From Streptomyces sp. NBC_01276 (GTDB lineage: Bacteria; Actinomycetota; Actinomycetes; Streptomycetales; Streptomycetaceae): a stretch of DNA of 64,000 bases. Under the pieces are notes generated by a model. The model saw nothing but the letters and a program-made list of their open reading frames with translations. It was not told the origin of the DNA and did not search any database. Positions 8,585 through 17,297 of the stretch are shown here, piece after piece. The stretch lies in contig NZ_CP108442.1 of the NCBI RefSeq assembly GCF_041435355.1, positions 2,418,001 to 2,482,000 of the forward strand, read 5' to 3'. The number at the start of each line of letters is the position of its first letter. Positions within the stretch are counted from its first letter, which is position 1. A program made the position numbers and the translations under genes.

Positions 8585-9822
8585 GCCGGCGGGGCCTCGG
8601 CGCCGTCGCCTCCGTCCTCGACCAGGCCGCCTCCAGCGCCACGAACATCCTGGTGCTGGTGCTGGCGGCCCGGCTGTCCTCGGCCTCCGGCTTCGCGGAC
8701 TTCTCGATGGTGTACGTGACCTTCAGCGTGCTCCTCGGCCTGAACATGGCCTACGTCGGCCAGACCGTGGTCCTGGAGAAGGGCGAGGGGCTCCCCCCGG
8801 ACGAGGTCCGGGGCAGGCTCGCGACGGTCTGCCGCTCCTCCGTGCTGTTCACCGCCGCCGCGTCGGCGGTGGCCGCCGCGGTGCTGGCCGTGGTGGGCCC
8901 GGTCCTGGCCGGGGACGCCGGGCGGGCCTTCCTCGCCCTGGGCCTGGTCCTGCCGCTGGTCCTCGTCCAGGACGGACTGCGCTACTGCTTCTCCGCGCTG
9001 CGGGTGCCCGAGCGGGCGCTGGCCGCGGACTCGCTGCGGCTGCTGTGCGTGGTCGCGGCGCTGGCGGCGCAGCCGGCCGGTGCGTCGGCCGGCCGGCTGG
9101 TGCTGGTGTGGGGCCTGTCGGCGCTGCCCGCGCTGGGGCTGGGCCTGTGGCTGCTGCGGCCCCACGTGCGGGGGGCGCGGGCCGAGCTGCGCCCGTACCT
9201 GCGGCGCGGGCACCTGGGGCAGCGGTTCGTGGTCGAGTTCGCCGTCGGCAACGGCTCCAGCCAGCTGGCGGTGCTCGGGCTCGGGGCGTTCGCGACCCCG
9301 CTGGCCGTCGGCGCGCTGCGCGGTGCGACCACCCTCTTCGGTCCGCTGAACGTGCTGTTCAACTCGGCGAACGCCTTCGGGCCGCCGGTGGTCGGCCGGG
9401 CCTCCGGCAAGCGGGGCGTGGTCCGGCTGACCGCCCTGATGGGCTCCGCCCTCGCCGTGCTCGGCGCCGGCTGGGCGGCCGTCCTGTACGCACTGCCCGA
9501 CCGGCTGGGCCGGCACCTGCTCGGCGACACCTGGGCGGCGGCCGCCGCGCTGCTCCCGGCGACGGGCGCCCAGTACGCGGTGATGGGGCTGGGGACCTGC
9601 GCCCTGCTGACGCTGCGGGTGCTGAACCCCAGGGCCACCCTCTCCCTCCAGATCGTCTTCTCCCTGCTGTCGGTGGCCCTGCTGCTGGGCGGGTACGCCG
9701 CCTGGGGCGTGGCGGGAGCCGCCTGGGGCCTGGCCGTGGGTTCGGCGGCCAAGGCGGGCGCGGGCTGGCTGCGGGTGGCCCGGCTGGAAGCCCCCGCCCC
9801 CGAGGTCGCCACCGCCGCCTGA
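8581..9822 (+). CDS. Wzx-like polysaccharide flippase / membrane translocase
   Basis: A 413-residue polytopic membrane protein with about 12 hydrophobic segments and few conserved charges, the pattern of the MOP/PST (Wzx) superfamily. The start GTG overlaps the stop of the Wzz-like gene, so the two are translationally coupled. Next to glycosyltransferases, a chain-length protein and a Wzy-like protein, it most likely moves lipid-linked repeat units across the membrane. No catalytic motif is expected for this family, so the call rests on topology and context. The N terminus MSRRGLGAVASVLDQAASSA fits a cytosolic start before the first helix. Confidence 0.82.
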   Translation: MSRRGLGAVASVLDQAASSATNILVLVLAARLSSASGFADFSMVYVTFSVLLGLNMAYVGQTVVLEKGEGLPPDEVRGRLATVCRSSVLFTAAASAVAAAVLAVVGPVLAGDAGRAFLALGLVLPLVLVQDGLRYCFSALRVPERALAADSLRLLCVVAALAAQPAGASAGRLVLVWGLSALPALGLGLWLLRPHVRGARAELRPYLRRGHLGQRFVVEFAVGNGSSQLAVLGLGAFATPLAVGALRGATTLFGPLNVLFNSANAFGPPVVGRASGKRGVVRLTALMGSALAVLGAGWAAVLYALPDRLGRHLLGDTWAAAAALLPATGAQYAVMGLGTCALLTLRVLNPRATLSLQIVFSLLSVALLLGGYAAWGVAGAAWGLAVGSAAKAGAGWLRVARLEAPAPEVATAA

Positions 9823-9856
9823 ACCACCCGGGTCCCCGCCGTGCCGGAAGGGGACA

Positions 9857-9877
9857 CCCGCGGCCGTCGACCGCGGG
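9857..9877. terminator. Hairpin between convergent flippase and Wzy-like genes
   Basis: A 7-bp perfect GC inverted repeat (9857-9863 with 9871-9877) with a 7-base loop, in the 63-base gap between two convergent genes. It may serve both. Confidence 0.5.
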
Positions 9878-9885
9878 GCGCCCGC

Positions 9886-11400
9886 TCAGCGCAGGGTCGT
9901 GCCCTTGTCGTGGCGGTACGTCGCCACGAGCGCGAGGCACATCCCCGCGATGGCCACGCGTCCGGACGCCTGGAGGAGCGGGCCGCGCAGCAGGATGAAG
10001 GAGTACCCGGCGACCAGCGGGACCACCGTGGAGATCAGGCTGCCCGGCGGTGAGCGGCGCGTGGCGCGCTTGGCGTACCGGCGGTCGACGCGGGCGGCGG
10101 CGTACCCGAGGGCGAGGAGGCCGGCACCCATGCCCAGCGGCCCGAAGTCGAGCCACAGCTCGGCCCAGATCGGGGAGGAGAGGTTGGTGTTGACCGTGCC
10201 CATCCACTGGCCGACCATCACGCCCGTGTCGCGCGGCTTGCCCGGCCACACCGAGCGGGGCACCGCGAAGAAGACGGATCCGGCCAGCTGGCGCCCGTAG
10301 AAGTGGCCGGGGCCGGAGTTGGAGAAGGTGATGGTGTTGGCGAACATGCCGATCTGGTCGTAGTCCTTGAGCGCCATCGGCTCCAGGAACGAGGTCGTCT
10401 CGACGGGCTTGTAGTTCTTCTCGTCGTAGCGGAAGCGGTCCGCGAAGGGGAAGACGAGCAGGGCGATCACCACGGCCATCGACAGGGCCACCCGGTACAT
10501 CGCGGCGCTCACCGGGAAGACCGTGAAGAGCAGCGCGAACAGGACGGTGAGGAACCAGTAGCGCGGGTTCGAGACGGGGTTGTTGACGACCAGGTTCAAG
10601 ACGGCGAGGGCGGCCGTCGTGGCGATGACCGAGACCTTGCGGCGGGCGTACTTCGAGGTGATCAGCCAGCGCGTGTACAGGAGCAGGGCGAGCAGGGCCG
10701 GCACGGTGCCGAAGCCGCGCAGCAGCGCCTGGCCGGCCTGGCCGTCGCCGTTGGAGACGCCCGCCTCCTGGATGCCCGCGATGATCTCCTGGCGGCTGGA
10801 GAAGAAGACCGCCGGTCCCCCCAGCTTCGCGACGAAGGCCGCGCTGCACAGGAAGGCGACCAGGGTGAGGAGTTGGAGGCGCCGCCGGTGGACCATCACC
10901 GGTCGCGGCTCCTTGCGGGAGCCTCCCGTGCGGCGTGCCGCGGGCCGGTGACGGGCCAGCAGTACGCCGACGTCGAAGGCCGTGCAGCCCAGCAGCACCA
11001 GGCCGATGGCGACGGTGAGGTCGGAGCGGGGGCCGACGACGGGCGTGGGGACCCGGCCGAGGACGGCCTGGGCGAGGGGGGCCACGCCCATGGCCATGTA
11101 GACGAAGAGCCAGAAGGAGCCCTGCAGCAGCTTGCGGCGGCTGGTCAGCACCATGGCCGAGAGCCGCGCGCCCGCGTACATGGCCAGCAGCAGTTGCAGC
11201 CAGAAGGCGGCGTCGCGCTGGCCGTCGCCGGACTGGGCGGCGACGAAGAACGGCAGGAAGACGGTGAACCCGAGGGCGAGGGGGACCGAGAGCGCGCGGG
11301 AGAGCAGGGTGCGCGGGGTGGTCACCCGGCCCCACTGCGACTCGCCGGGCACGGGCGGCCGTTCGGGGGCGGCCGAGGGCTTCCGAACGTCCGTCACCAC
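9886..11400 (-). CDS. Wzy-like polysaccharide polymerase / O-antigen ligase-like membrane protein
   Basis: A 504-residue integral membrane protein with about 10-12 hydrophobic helices and a larger soluble loop (about residues 320-400) rich in aromatic and polar residues (FRYDEKNYKPVETTSF, GPGHFYGRQLAG). That is the usual plan of Wzy polymerases and O-antigen ligases. The start at 11400 has GGGGGC five bases upstream; GTG codons at 11412 and 11397 are also possible. It is divergent from the acetyltransferase gene 74 bases away and convergent with the flippase gene. Wzy proteins are poorly conserved, so the call rests on topology and the surrounding exopolysaccharide genes. Confidence 0.78.
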   Translation of the reverse strand: MVTDVRKPSAAPERPPVPGESQWGRVTTPRTLLSRALSVPLALGFTVFLPFFVAAQSGDGQRDAAFWLQLLLAMYAGARLSAMVLTSRRKLLQGSFWLFVYMAMGVAPLAQAVLGRVPTPVVGPRSDLTVAIGLVLLGCTAFDVGVLLARHRPAARRTGGSRKEPRPVMVHRRRLQLLTLVAFLCSAAFVAKLGGPAVFFSSRQEIIAGIQEAGVSNGDGQAGQALLRGFGTVPALLALLLYTRWLITSKYARRKVSVIATTAALAVLNLVVNNPVSNPRYWFLTVLFALLFTVFPVSAAMYRVALSMAVVIALLVFPFADRFRYDEKNYKPVETTSFLEPMALKDYDQIGMFANTITFSNSGPGHFYGRQLAGSVFFAVPRSVWPGKPRDTGVMVGQWMGTVNTNLSSPIWAELWLDFGPLGMGAGLLALGYAAARVDRRYAKRATRRSPPGSLISTVVPLVAGYSFILLRGPLLQASGRVAIAGMCLALVATYRHDKGTTLR

Positions 11401-11474
11401 TGTTGCCCCCACCCCTGTGCGTGATCCGCGCGCAGTCTAGTCTGAGCGTTCCGCGCCCGGGGAGGCGCGTCGGG

Positions 11475-12035
11475 GTGGACGACGAGGGGCGACTGTTGCG
11501 TGATCTTCCTGCCTTCACGCTGGCCGGCTACGACAAGGGGCGCGGCCTGCTGACCCAGGCCCTCTGGTTCGCGGTGATGAACACGCTGTTCATGGCGTGG
11601 TTCTGTCCCGCCCGGCTGCGGGTCGCGCTGCTGCGGGCGTTCGGGGCGCGGATCGGCGAGGGGGTGCTGATCCGCCACCGGGTGCGCGTGCTGTGGCCGT
11701 GGAAGCTGACCGTCGGGGACCACACCTGGATCGGCGAGGGCACCTGGCTGCTGAACCTGGAGCCGGTGACCATAGGCGCGAACGTCTGCCTCTCGCAGGA
11801 GTCGATGCTGTGCACCGGCTCGCACGACCACCGCGCCGCCGACTTCCGTTACCGCAACGCCCCGATCGTGGTCGAGGACGGCGCGTGGGTGGCCGTACGG
11901 GCGACGGTGCTGGCGGGCGTGACCGTCGGGCGGTGCGCGGTGGCGGGCGCCGGATCGGTGGTCCACAAGGACCTGCCGGAGCTGACCCTGCAGACCCAGG
12001 ACGGGCGTCGCCGCCCGGTGGAGGAGCCCAAGTGA
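11475..12035 (+). CDS. Hexapeptide-repeat O-acetyltransferase (WcaF/colanic acid type)
   Basis: A 186-residue left-handed beta-helix acyltransferase. It shows FNTLF/WFCPARLRVALLRAFG-type N-terminal helices and then hexapeptide turns (IGEGVLI, VGDHTWIGEGTWL, IGANVCLSQES) with the catalytic-type His in CTGSHDHR. This matches the WcaF/WcaB group that acetylates sugars of exopolysaccharide repeat units using acetyl-CoA. The GTG at 11475 has GGAGG at 11461-11465. The stop overlaps the next glycosyltransferase start (GTGA), so the two are coupled. Confidence 0.9.
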   Translation: MDDEGRLLRDLPAFTLAGYDKGRGLLTQALWFAVMNTLFMAWFCPARLRVALLRAFGARIGEGVLIRHRVRVLWPWKLTVGDHTWIGEGTWLLNLEPVTIGANVCLSQESMLCTGSHDHRAADFRYRNAPIVVEDGAWVAVRATVLAGVTVGRCAVAGAGSVVHKDLPELTLQTQDGRRRPVEEPK

Positions 12036-13156
12036 GTGCCGCCCCGAAGGTCCTGCACGCCGTCACCCTGCACTCCCCCTCCCACGCCTTCGGCGGGCCG
12101 GTGCGGGTGGCGCTGAACCTGGCCAAGGGGCTGCGTGCGCGCGGCCACGAGGCCCGGCTCCTCGCGCTGGGCGAGGGCTTCGACCCGTGGCCGGACTCCG
12201 TGGAGGGGGTGCCCGCCAAGCTGTTCCCCGCCCGGCGGATCCTGCCGCTCGGCTTCAGCGGGATGACCTCGTCGGCCCTGCTGGCGTCGGCGGGCCGGCT
12301 GGTGCGCGAGGCCGACCTGGTCCACGTCCACCTCGCCCGGGACCTGGTGACCCTGCCCGTGGCGCTCGCCGCGCTGCGGGCCGGCAAGCCGTTGGTGCTG
12401 CAGACCCACGGGATGGTGGACCCAAGCGAGAAGGCCCTGGCCAAGGTGCTCGACGCGGTGGCGGTACGCCGCCTGCTGCGCGGCGCCGACGCCGTGCTGT
12501 ACCTGACCCCGCACGAGCGGGCGGGGCTGGAGGCGGTGGTGCGCGGGCCGCTGCCCCGGGCCGTCCGCCTGGTCAACGGCACTCCGGCGCAGGAGGAGCG
12601 CCCGGCCCCGTCCGGGCCGCCGCGGATCCTGTATTCGGCCCGGCTCCAGGCCCGCAAACGGCCGGTGGACTTCGTGGACGCGGCCCCGGCCGTGCTGGCC
12701 GCGCACCCGGACGCCCACTTCGTGGTGGCGGGCCCGGACGAGGGGGAACTGGCGGCGGTCCGCGCCCGGATCACCGGCCTGGGTCTGTCGGACCGCTTCA
12801 CGGTGCCCGGGGCCCTCTCCGGCGCCGAGGTCCTCGCGGAGCTGCGCCGGGCGCACGTCTACGTCCTGCCCTCGGTGGACGAGCCGTTCCCGATGTCGGT
12901 CCTGGAGGCCCTCGCGGTGGGCGTCCCCCCGGTGGTGACCCACTCCAACGGCCTGGCCCGGGACATCGCGGCCGCCGGCGCCGGGCACGCCGTGGACCCC
13001 GGAGCGGCAGCCGTCGCGGAGGCCGTCATCGCCCTCCTGGGCCCGGCCGCCAACGCGGCGGCCTCGGCCGCGGCCCGCGAACTGGCCGCGATGTCCTTCT
13101 CGATGGACGCCGTCCTGGACACCCTGCTCCCGGTCTACCGGGACATCGCCCGCTGA
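12032..13156 (+). CDS. GT4 family glycosyltransferase
   Basis: A 374-residue retaining GT-B glycosyltransferase. The N-terminal domain has HAFGGPVRVALNLAKGLRAR, and the C-terminal donor-binding domain has YSARLQARKRP, the EX7E-type segment EPFPMSVLEALAVGVPPVV and a His-containing HGMVDPSEKAL loop. It overlaps the acetyltransferase gene by four bases. It probably adds a sugar to the exopolysaccharide repeat unit on the cytoplasmic side; donor and acceptor are not predictable from the sequence. Confidence 0.92.
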   Translation: MSAAPKVLHAVTLHSPSHAFGGPVRVALNLAKGLRARGHEARLLALGEGFDPWPDSVEGVPAKLFPARRILPLGFSGMTSSALLASAGRLVREADLVHVHLARDLVTLPVALAALRAGKPLVLQTHGMVDPSEKALAKVLDAVAVRRLLRGADAVLYLTPHERAGLEAVVRGPLPRAVRLVNGTPAQEERPAPSGPPRILYSARLQARKRPVDFVDAAPAVLAAHPDAHFVVAGPDEGELAAVRARITGLGLSDRFTVPGALSGAEVLAELRRAHVYVLPSVDEPFPMSVLEALAVGVPPVVTHSNGLARDIAAAGAGHAVDPGAAAVAEAVIALLGPAANAAASAAARELAAMSFSMDAVLDTLLPVYRDIAR

Positions 13157-13178
13157 GCCCGCCGGGTGGGGGCGGGGG

Positions 13179-13394
13179 TCAGAGGACGTCGCGCCGTTCC
13201 TCCACCACCGGGACGGCGCCCATCGCGCGGCGACGCTTGAGCACGCTCGCGTAGACGCCGAGGCCCACCGCCCCCGCCACCATCATGATCACGCCCACCA
13301 CGTCGAGGTTGACGCTCTCCATCTGCCAGTCGCTCGCGAAGGTGAGGATGGCCCCCACCACGATCAGGGCGATGCAACCGCCTATGCCGCGCAT
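13179..13394 (-). CDS. Small membrane protein, DUF6458-like
   Basis: A 71-residue protein with two hydrophobic segments (IGGCIALIVVGAILTFA and VVGVIMMVAGAVGLGVYASV) and a basic, soluble tail (LKRRRAMGAV...EERRDVL). The size and the pattern with a W-x-M-x-S-V-N-L-D-V-V-G linker match a small actinobacterial family annotated DUF6458. ATG at 13394 with GGAGG eight bases upstream. Function unknown. It is convergent with the glycosyltransferase gene, only 22 bases away. Confidence 0.85.
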   Translation of the reverse strand: MRGIGGCIALIVVGAILTFASDWQMESVNLDVVGVIMMVAGAVGLGVYASVLKRRRAMGAVPVVEERRDVL

Positions 13395-13456
13395 ACCGTT
13401 CGCCTCCAGACTGTTCGGCGTGTGGCCACGCGGTTACCCGGGCGCGGGACGTGAAA

Positions 13457-13487
13457 ACGCCGCCGCCCCGGAACCGGGCGGCGGCGT
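13457..13487 (-). terminator. Hairpin after the lipoprotein gene
   Basis: A 12-bp perfect inverted repeat (13457-13468 with 13476-13487), 22 bases past the stop of the minus-strand lipoprotein gene. The strand running towards 13457 ends in a T run (TTTT at 13457-13454). Confidence 0.75.
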
Positions 13488-13508
13488 CCTCGTGGCGGAC
13501 CGGTGTGC

Positions 13509-14198
13509 CTACGCGGGCACCCAGGCGTAGCAGCCCGTCGAGCGGAACTCGGAGGTACCGGACGGGACGGTGGCCGTGATCCTGTCACCGGCCTTGGGCG
13601 GGTTCTCGGGGCCCGAGGCCAGGATCGCGCCGTCCTTGCCCTTCGCCTCCCAGGTGCAGGTGGAGCTCTGGGTCAGCGCCCGGTAGGTACCGGGGGCCGG
13701 GGTGGTCCGGGGGGAGTCCCCGAAGCCCTTCTCCGCCACCGCCAGCACCGGCTTCTGCTCCGGGCACAGGAGGTTGATGGCGTCCTTCGCCCCGGTGACG
13801 TCCCCGGAGATGATGGCGGCTGCCGCCGCGTCCTTGTCCCGCTTCGCGGTGCGCTCCACCCGCTGGCAGGTCTCCTGACCGGTCTGCAGGACGACCGCCG
13901 GATCCATCTTCTCCGGGACGCGTCCGCTGAGGTACTGCTTCTCGTTCTCCTTGAAGCTGCCCGTCTTCGGGGTCAGCTTCGCGTCCGGCAGGACCGGCCC
14001 CGTCGGCTTCGCGTCGGGCGACGCGGCCGTGGTGGGCGCCGTGGAGGCGTCCGCGGGGTCCGGGACCGGGCTGGAGGCCGGCGGCTTCGGCTTGCCCGCC
14101 GCGTCGGCGGAGGCCTTGCCGTCGCCGTCGGAACTGCAGGCGGTCAGCGTCAGGGCGGCCGCCAGGAGGACGGCGGCCGCGGCGGAGCGTCGGTACAT
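13509..14198 (-). CDS. Putative lipoprotein of unknown function
   Basis: A 229-residue protein with a lipoprotein signal (MYRRSAAAAVLLAAALTLTA then the lipobox Cys21), so it should be anchored on the outer face of the membrane. A low-complexity Pro/Ala/Ser/Thr linker covers about residues 22-75. The folded part contains four cysteines (in QETCQRV, LLCPEQK, SSTCTWEA and TGCYAWV) that could form two disulfides. ATG at 14198 with GGGGAG seven bases upstream. No enzymatic motif is seen. It sits between exopolysaccharide genes and the secreted LamG protein, so a cell-surface role is likely, but nothing more can be said. Confidence 0.85.
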   Translation of the reverse strand: MYRRSAAAAVLLAAALTLTACSSDGDGKASADAAGKPKPPASSPVPDPADASTAPTTAASPDAKPTGPVLPDAKLTPKTGSFKENEKQYLSGRVPEKMDPAVVLQTGQETCQRVERTAKRDKDAAAAAIISGDVTGAKDAINLLCPEQKPVLAVAEKGFGDSPRTTPAPGTYRALTQSSTCTWEAKGKDGAILASGPENPPKAGDRITATVPSGTSEFRSTGCYAWVPA

Positions 14199-14225
14199 CA
14201 GGTGGCTCCCCTACGGGGTCGGAAA

Positions 14226-14267
14226 GGCGTACGGGGCCCGCCGTGTGCCGGCCGGGCCCCGTACGCC
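14226..14267 (-). terminator. Strong hairpin after the LamG protein gene
   Basis: A 15-bp perfect inverted repeat (14226-14240 with 14253-14267) with a 12-base loop, starting 10 bases past the stop of the minus-strand gene. Confidence 0.8.
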
Positions 14268-14276
14268 GTCAGGCGG

Positions 14277-17051
14277 TTACTTCGGGCCGAAGGTGAGGAT
14301 CAGCTGCGGAGCGGCGTCCGCGGCCGTCGACTCCGCGGACCACAGCCACATCGCGTCGGTGCCCGTGCTCGTCAGGCCGAGGCTGTAGCTGCTGCCCAGC
14401 ACGGCGGAGACGGCGGTGGTGTCCAGCTCGACGTTCTGCACGGCCGAACCGTCCGGCACGCCCGAGATGGAACCGAGCGGGGCGGTGCCGAGCGTGGGCT
14501 TGGTGTTGAACGTCGTGCCCGTGCCGCTCCAGGTACCGGTGACCGGGACCACGGAGACGGTGTCGGCGGTGCCGGCCCCGGCCTGCGTGGAGGTCTTGAA
14601 CTGGAGGGAGGCGCTCTTGAGGACCTGCCCGGACGGAGCCGCCGGGAGGGTGAAGCGCAGGTACGACTCGTACGCCGAGGTACCGCGCACCGCGAGCTGG
14701 GTGGAGGTGCCGTAGGCGGTGCTCGGGGCGCCCTGGTTGATGTAGGTGTCCTCGGTGGCGACGACCTTGGAGACCGTGTCGACGGCGGCCTTGGCCAGGT
14801 CGAAGTGGGACTTGACCTGGGCCTGGGTCAGCGCCGAGGGGTAGACGGCCGTCTCGTCGATGGTCCCGGCGAAGAAGTTGCTGGTCGGACGGGACGGCCA
14901 GCTGCTGAGGTTGTCGCCGCCCACGTGCCAGAAACCGGCGTACGGCGTGGAGTTCGTGGCACTGTTCGTGCCCTTGTTCTGGCCGTCGACGTACAGCGTC
15001 ATGCCGCCGGGGCCCTGCGTACCGACGACGTGGTGCCACTTGTTGTCGTTGTACGTCTCGAACAGGCCGGTGGAGATGGTGCGGGCGGAGCCGTTGTAGA
15101 CGCCGAAGACCAGACGACCGGTGTTGGTCATGTAGATCTGCTTGTCGTACGACCCGCTGCTGTTGACGGTGTTGTTGCCGAAGCCGATCAGCTTGCCGCC
15201 GCGGGTGGTGCCGGTCTTGAACCAGGTCTCGATGGAGTACGCGGCGCCGACCGTCTGGCGGTGGTCGCTGTACACCTGCTGGTTGGTGCCGTTGAAGCCC
15301 ATCGCCGTGCTGGTGCCGGTGATGGCGCCGGGGCTCTGGCCCAGGGCCGGGGCGCTGACCTGGACGCCGCCGGTGTTGCCGGAGACCGAGGAGTCGGCCA
15401 CGTACGGGCTGACGGTGTCGTCGTAGCGCCAGTAGAGGTTGGCGCCGTCCGCGCGGACCTTGTCCGGGTAGGCCTGGACCGAGGTCGGGACGGTCACGGA
15501 GACGTTCGCCGACAGCGCGCTGGTGTTGCCCGCGCCGTCGGTGGCGGTCACCCGGTAGCTGTAGGCCTGGCCCGCCTTGACGGTGGTGTCGGTCCAGGAG
15601 GCCTGCGGGCGCTCCCACTCCAGGGACTCGGCCGAGACCGTGGCGATCGGGGTGCCCGAGCCGTTGCGGTAGATCCGGTACGTCAGCTTGCTGTCGTCCT
15701 GGTCGTAGCTGGTGCGCCAGCGGACCTGGGCCTCACCGGGCTTGACGCTGCCGGCGCCGGCGATCGGGGTGGTCGGGGCACCGACGTCACCGGTGGACGC
15801 GAAGCGGGTCAGGCCCTGCTGCGCGCGGCCGTTGATGAGGGTGAACTCACCGCCGACCCACATGTACTTGACGTCGTCCTTCTCGGCGATCGACATGACG
15901 CGCGGGCCGATGCCCTCACCGATGCCGTCGTTCGCGGTGGGGTGCCATCCGAGCTTCGGCGGGCTCTGCACGAAGCCGTCCACGGGCGCGGGGGCGGCAC
16001 CCTTGTGGTCGGTCTGCTGGGCCAGCAGGAAGTTGCGCTTGCCGTCGGGGAACTGGCCCTCCAGCGAGCAGTCGTGCGCGTGCGAGGAGCTGTAGAGCAC
16101 CCCGTCGTACGGCAGCACGTACTGGGTGGCGCCCAGGCAGCGGTCGCGCCACTTCTCGTTGAAGTTGGTGTCGAGGCCGATGCGGCCGTCGAAGACGCCG
16201 CCGCCCGAGCCCTCGTTGCCGGTGTAGTAGCCCGTCGCGTCGGCCGCGATGTGCTTGACCACCGAGTTGGAGGGGATGTTGGAGTAGGTCTTGGCGACCG
16301 CGCCGGTGGTGGCGTCGACGACCGCCAGCGCGTGCGTGTTGGAGCCGTTGACCGAGAAGAAGTCGCCGCCGAGCAGGACGTTCTTGCCGTCGTTGCTGAC
16401 CTGGATCGCGCGGCCCGGCTCGTCCGCGTTGGCGGTGAAGGGCCTCAGCGCGCCGGAGCCGGCGTCGACCGCGGCGAACCGCTCGCGGGTCTGCCCCTCG
16501 ACCGTGCCGAAGTCGCCGCCGATGTACAGGGTGTCGTCGGTGACCGCGAGCGCCCGGACGGTGGCGGGGACGCTCGGGTGGAACGATGCCTTGGGGGCGC
16601 AGGTCTCGATGTCGATCGCCGCGAGGCTGGAGACCGGGGTTCCGTTGACGGCGCCGAAGTAGCCGCCCGCGTACAGGGTCTTCTTGTCCTTCGACACGGC
16701 CAGCGCCCGCACCGTCGCGGTGCCGTCGCCGACGGTGAAGGCCAGCTTGCAGGAGGTGGGGTTGCCGGTGGCGGCGTCGAGCGCCACGAAGTTCACGGCT
16801 TCCTGCTCCGTGCCGGCCGCGGCGTCGGGCGGGCGGACCGCCGAGAAGGTGCCGCCGGCGAAGACGGTGCCGTTCGCCTGCTCCATGGCGAAGACGACGC
16901 CGTTGGGCTGCCAGGTGGGCAGTTCGTCGGCGGTGAACGCCACGGGCGGCGTGATGGCGGACGCCTGGGGCATCAACACCAGGCCTATTCCGGTACCGGC
17001 GCCGGCCAGTGACAGGGCGAGGGCAGCAGTCAGCCCTCTGGATCTACGCAT
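14277..17051 (-). CDS. Large secreted multidomain protein: beta-propeller-like, FN3, LamG and DNRLRE domains
   Basis: A 924-residue exported protein. MRRSRGLTAALALSLAGAGT starts a Sec signal peptide ending near ASA at about residue 32. Residues about 40-440 hold repeated blades of the type LYIGGDFGTVEGQTRERFA and VLLGGDFFSVNGSNTHALAV. A fibronectin type III-like domain follows at about 450-530, a LamG/concanavalin-like domain at about 540-735, and a C-terminal DNRLRE/CBM96-like domain at about 750-924 (VVATEDTYINQGAPSTAYGT). ATG at 17051 with GGGGGG just upstream. There is no anchor motif, so it is probably released or wall-associated by binding. Carbohydrate binding is likely from LamG and CBM96-like domains. 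It lies inside the exopolysaccharide region. Confidence 0.88.
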   Translation of the reverse strand: MRRSRGLTAALALSLAGAGTGIGLVLMPQASAITPPVAFTADELPTWQPNGVVFAMEQANGTVFAGGTFSAVRPPDAAAGTEQEAVNFVALDAATGNPTSCKLAFTVGDGTATVRALAVSKDKKTLYAGGYFGAVNGTPVSSLAAIDIETCAPKASFHPSVPATVRALAVTDDTLYIGGDFGTVEGQTRERFAAVDAGSGALRPFTANADEPGRAIQVSNDGKNVLLGGDFFSVNGSNTHALAVVDATTGAVAKTYSNIPSNSVVKHIAADATGYYTGNEGSGGGVFDGRIGLDTNFNEKWRDRCLGATQYVLPYDGVLYSSSHAHDCSLEGQFPDGKRNFLLAQQTDHKGAAPAPVDGFVQSPPKLGWHPTANDGIGEGIGPRVMSIAEKDDVKYMWVGGEFTLINGRAQQGLTRFASTGDVGAPTTPIAGAGSVKPGEAQVRWRTSYDQDDSKLTYRIYRNGSGTPIATVSAESLEWERPQASWTDTTVKAGQAYSYRVTATDGAGNTSALSANVSVTVPTSVQAYPDKVRADGANLYWRYDDTVSPYVADSSVSGNTGGVQVSAPALGQSPGAITGTSTAMGFNGTNQQVYSDHRQTVGAAYSIETWFKTGTTRGGKLIGFGNNTVNSSGSYDKQIYMTNTGRLVFGVYNGSARTISTGLFETYNDNKWHHVVGTQGPGGMTLYVDGQNKGTNSATNSTPYAGFWHVGGDNLSSWPSRPTSNFFAGTIDETAVYPSALTQAQVKSHFDLAKAAVDTVSKVVATEDTYINQGAPSTAYGTSTQLAVRGTSAYESYLRFTLPAAPSGQVLKSASLQFKTSTQAGAGTADTVSVVPVTGTWSGTGTTFNTKPTLGTAPLGSISGVPDGSAVQNVELDTTAVSAVLGSSYSLGLTSTGTDAMWLWSAESTAADAAPQLILTFGPK

Positions 17052-17297
17052 GAGCCCCCCAGGGCAATCGCCCGGCTTGATGGCTGGAACTATCCGAACA
17101 GCCATATGTACTGGCGCAGACTAGGGCTCACGCGCCGCCCTGGTCACCTCAGTTGACCCCCTGCATACCAAATTGGAACCAACAGGGTGCAACGCGGAGG
17201 ACACACTTCGGACATACGGCAGGTTTGTCCCGGCCAAGACCGCGGAAGGTCGCGGTGATGACCGGGACACGGCAAATCGTAGGCGAAGCGCGAGGCC

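Noticed and set aside
13503..17012. 1169-codon frame on the plus strand over the lipoprotein and LamG genes
   Set aside because: It crosses two real minus-strand genes and their terminator and encodes a low-complexity Arg/Gly/Val sequence.
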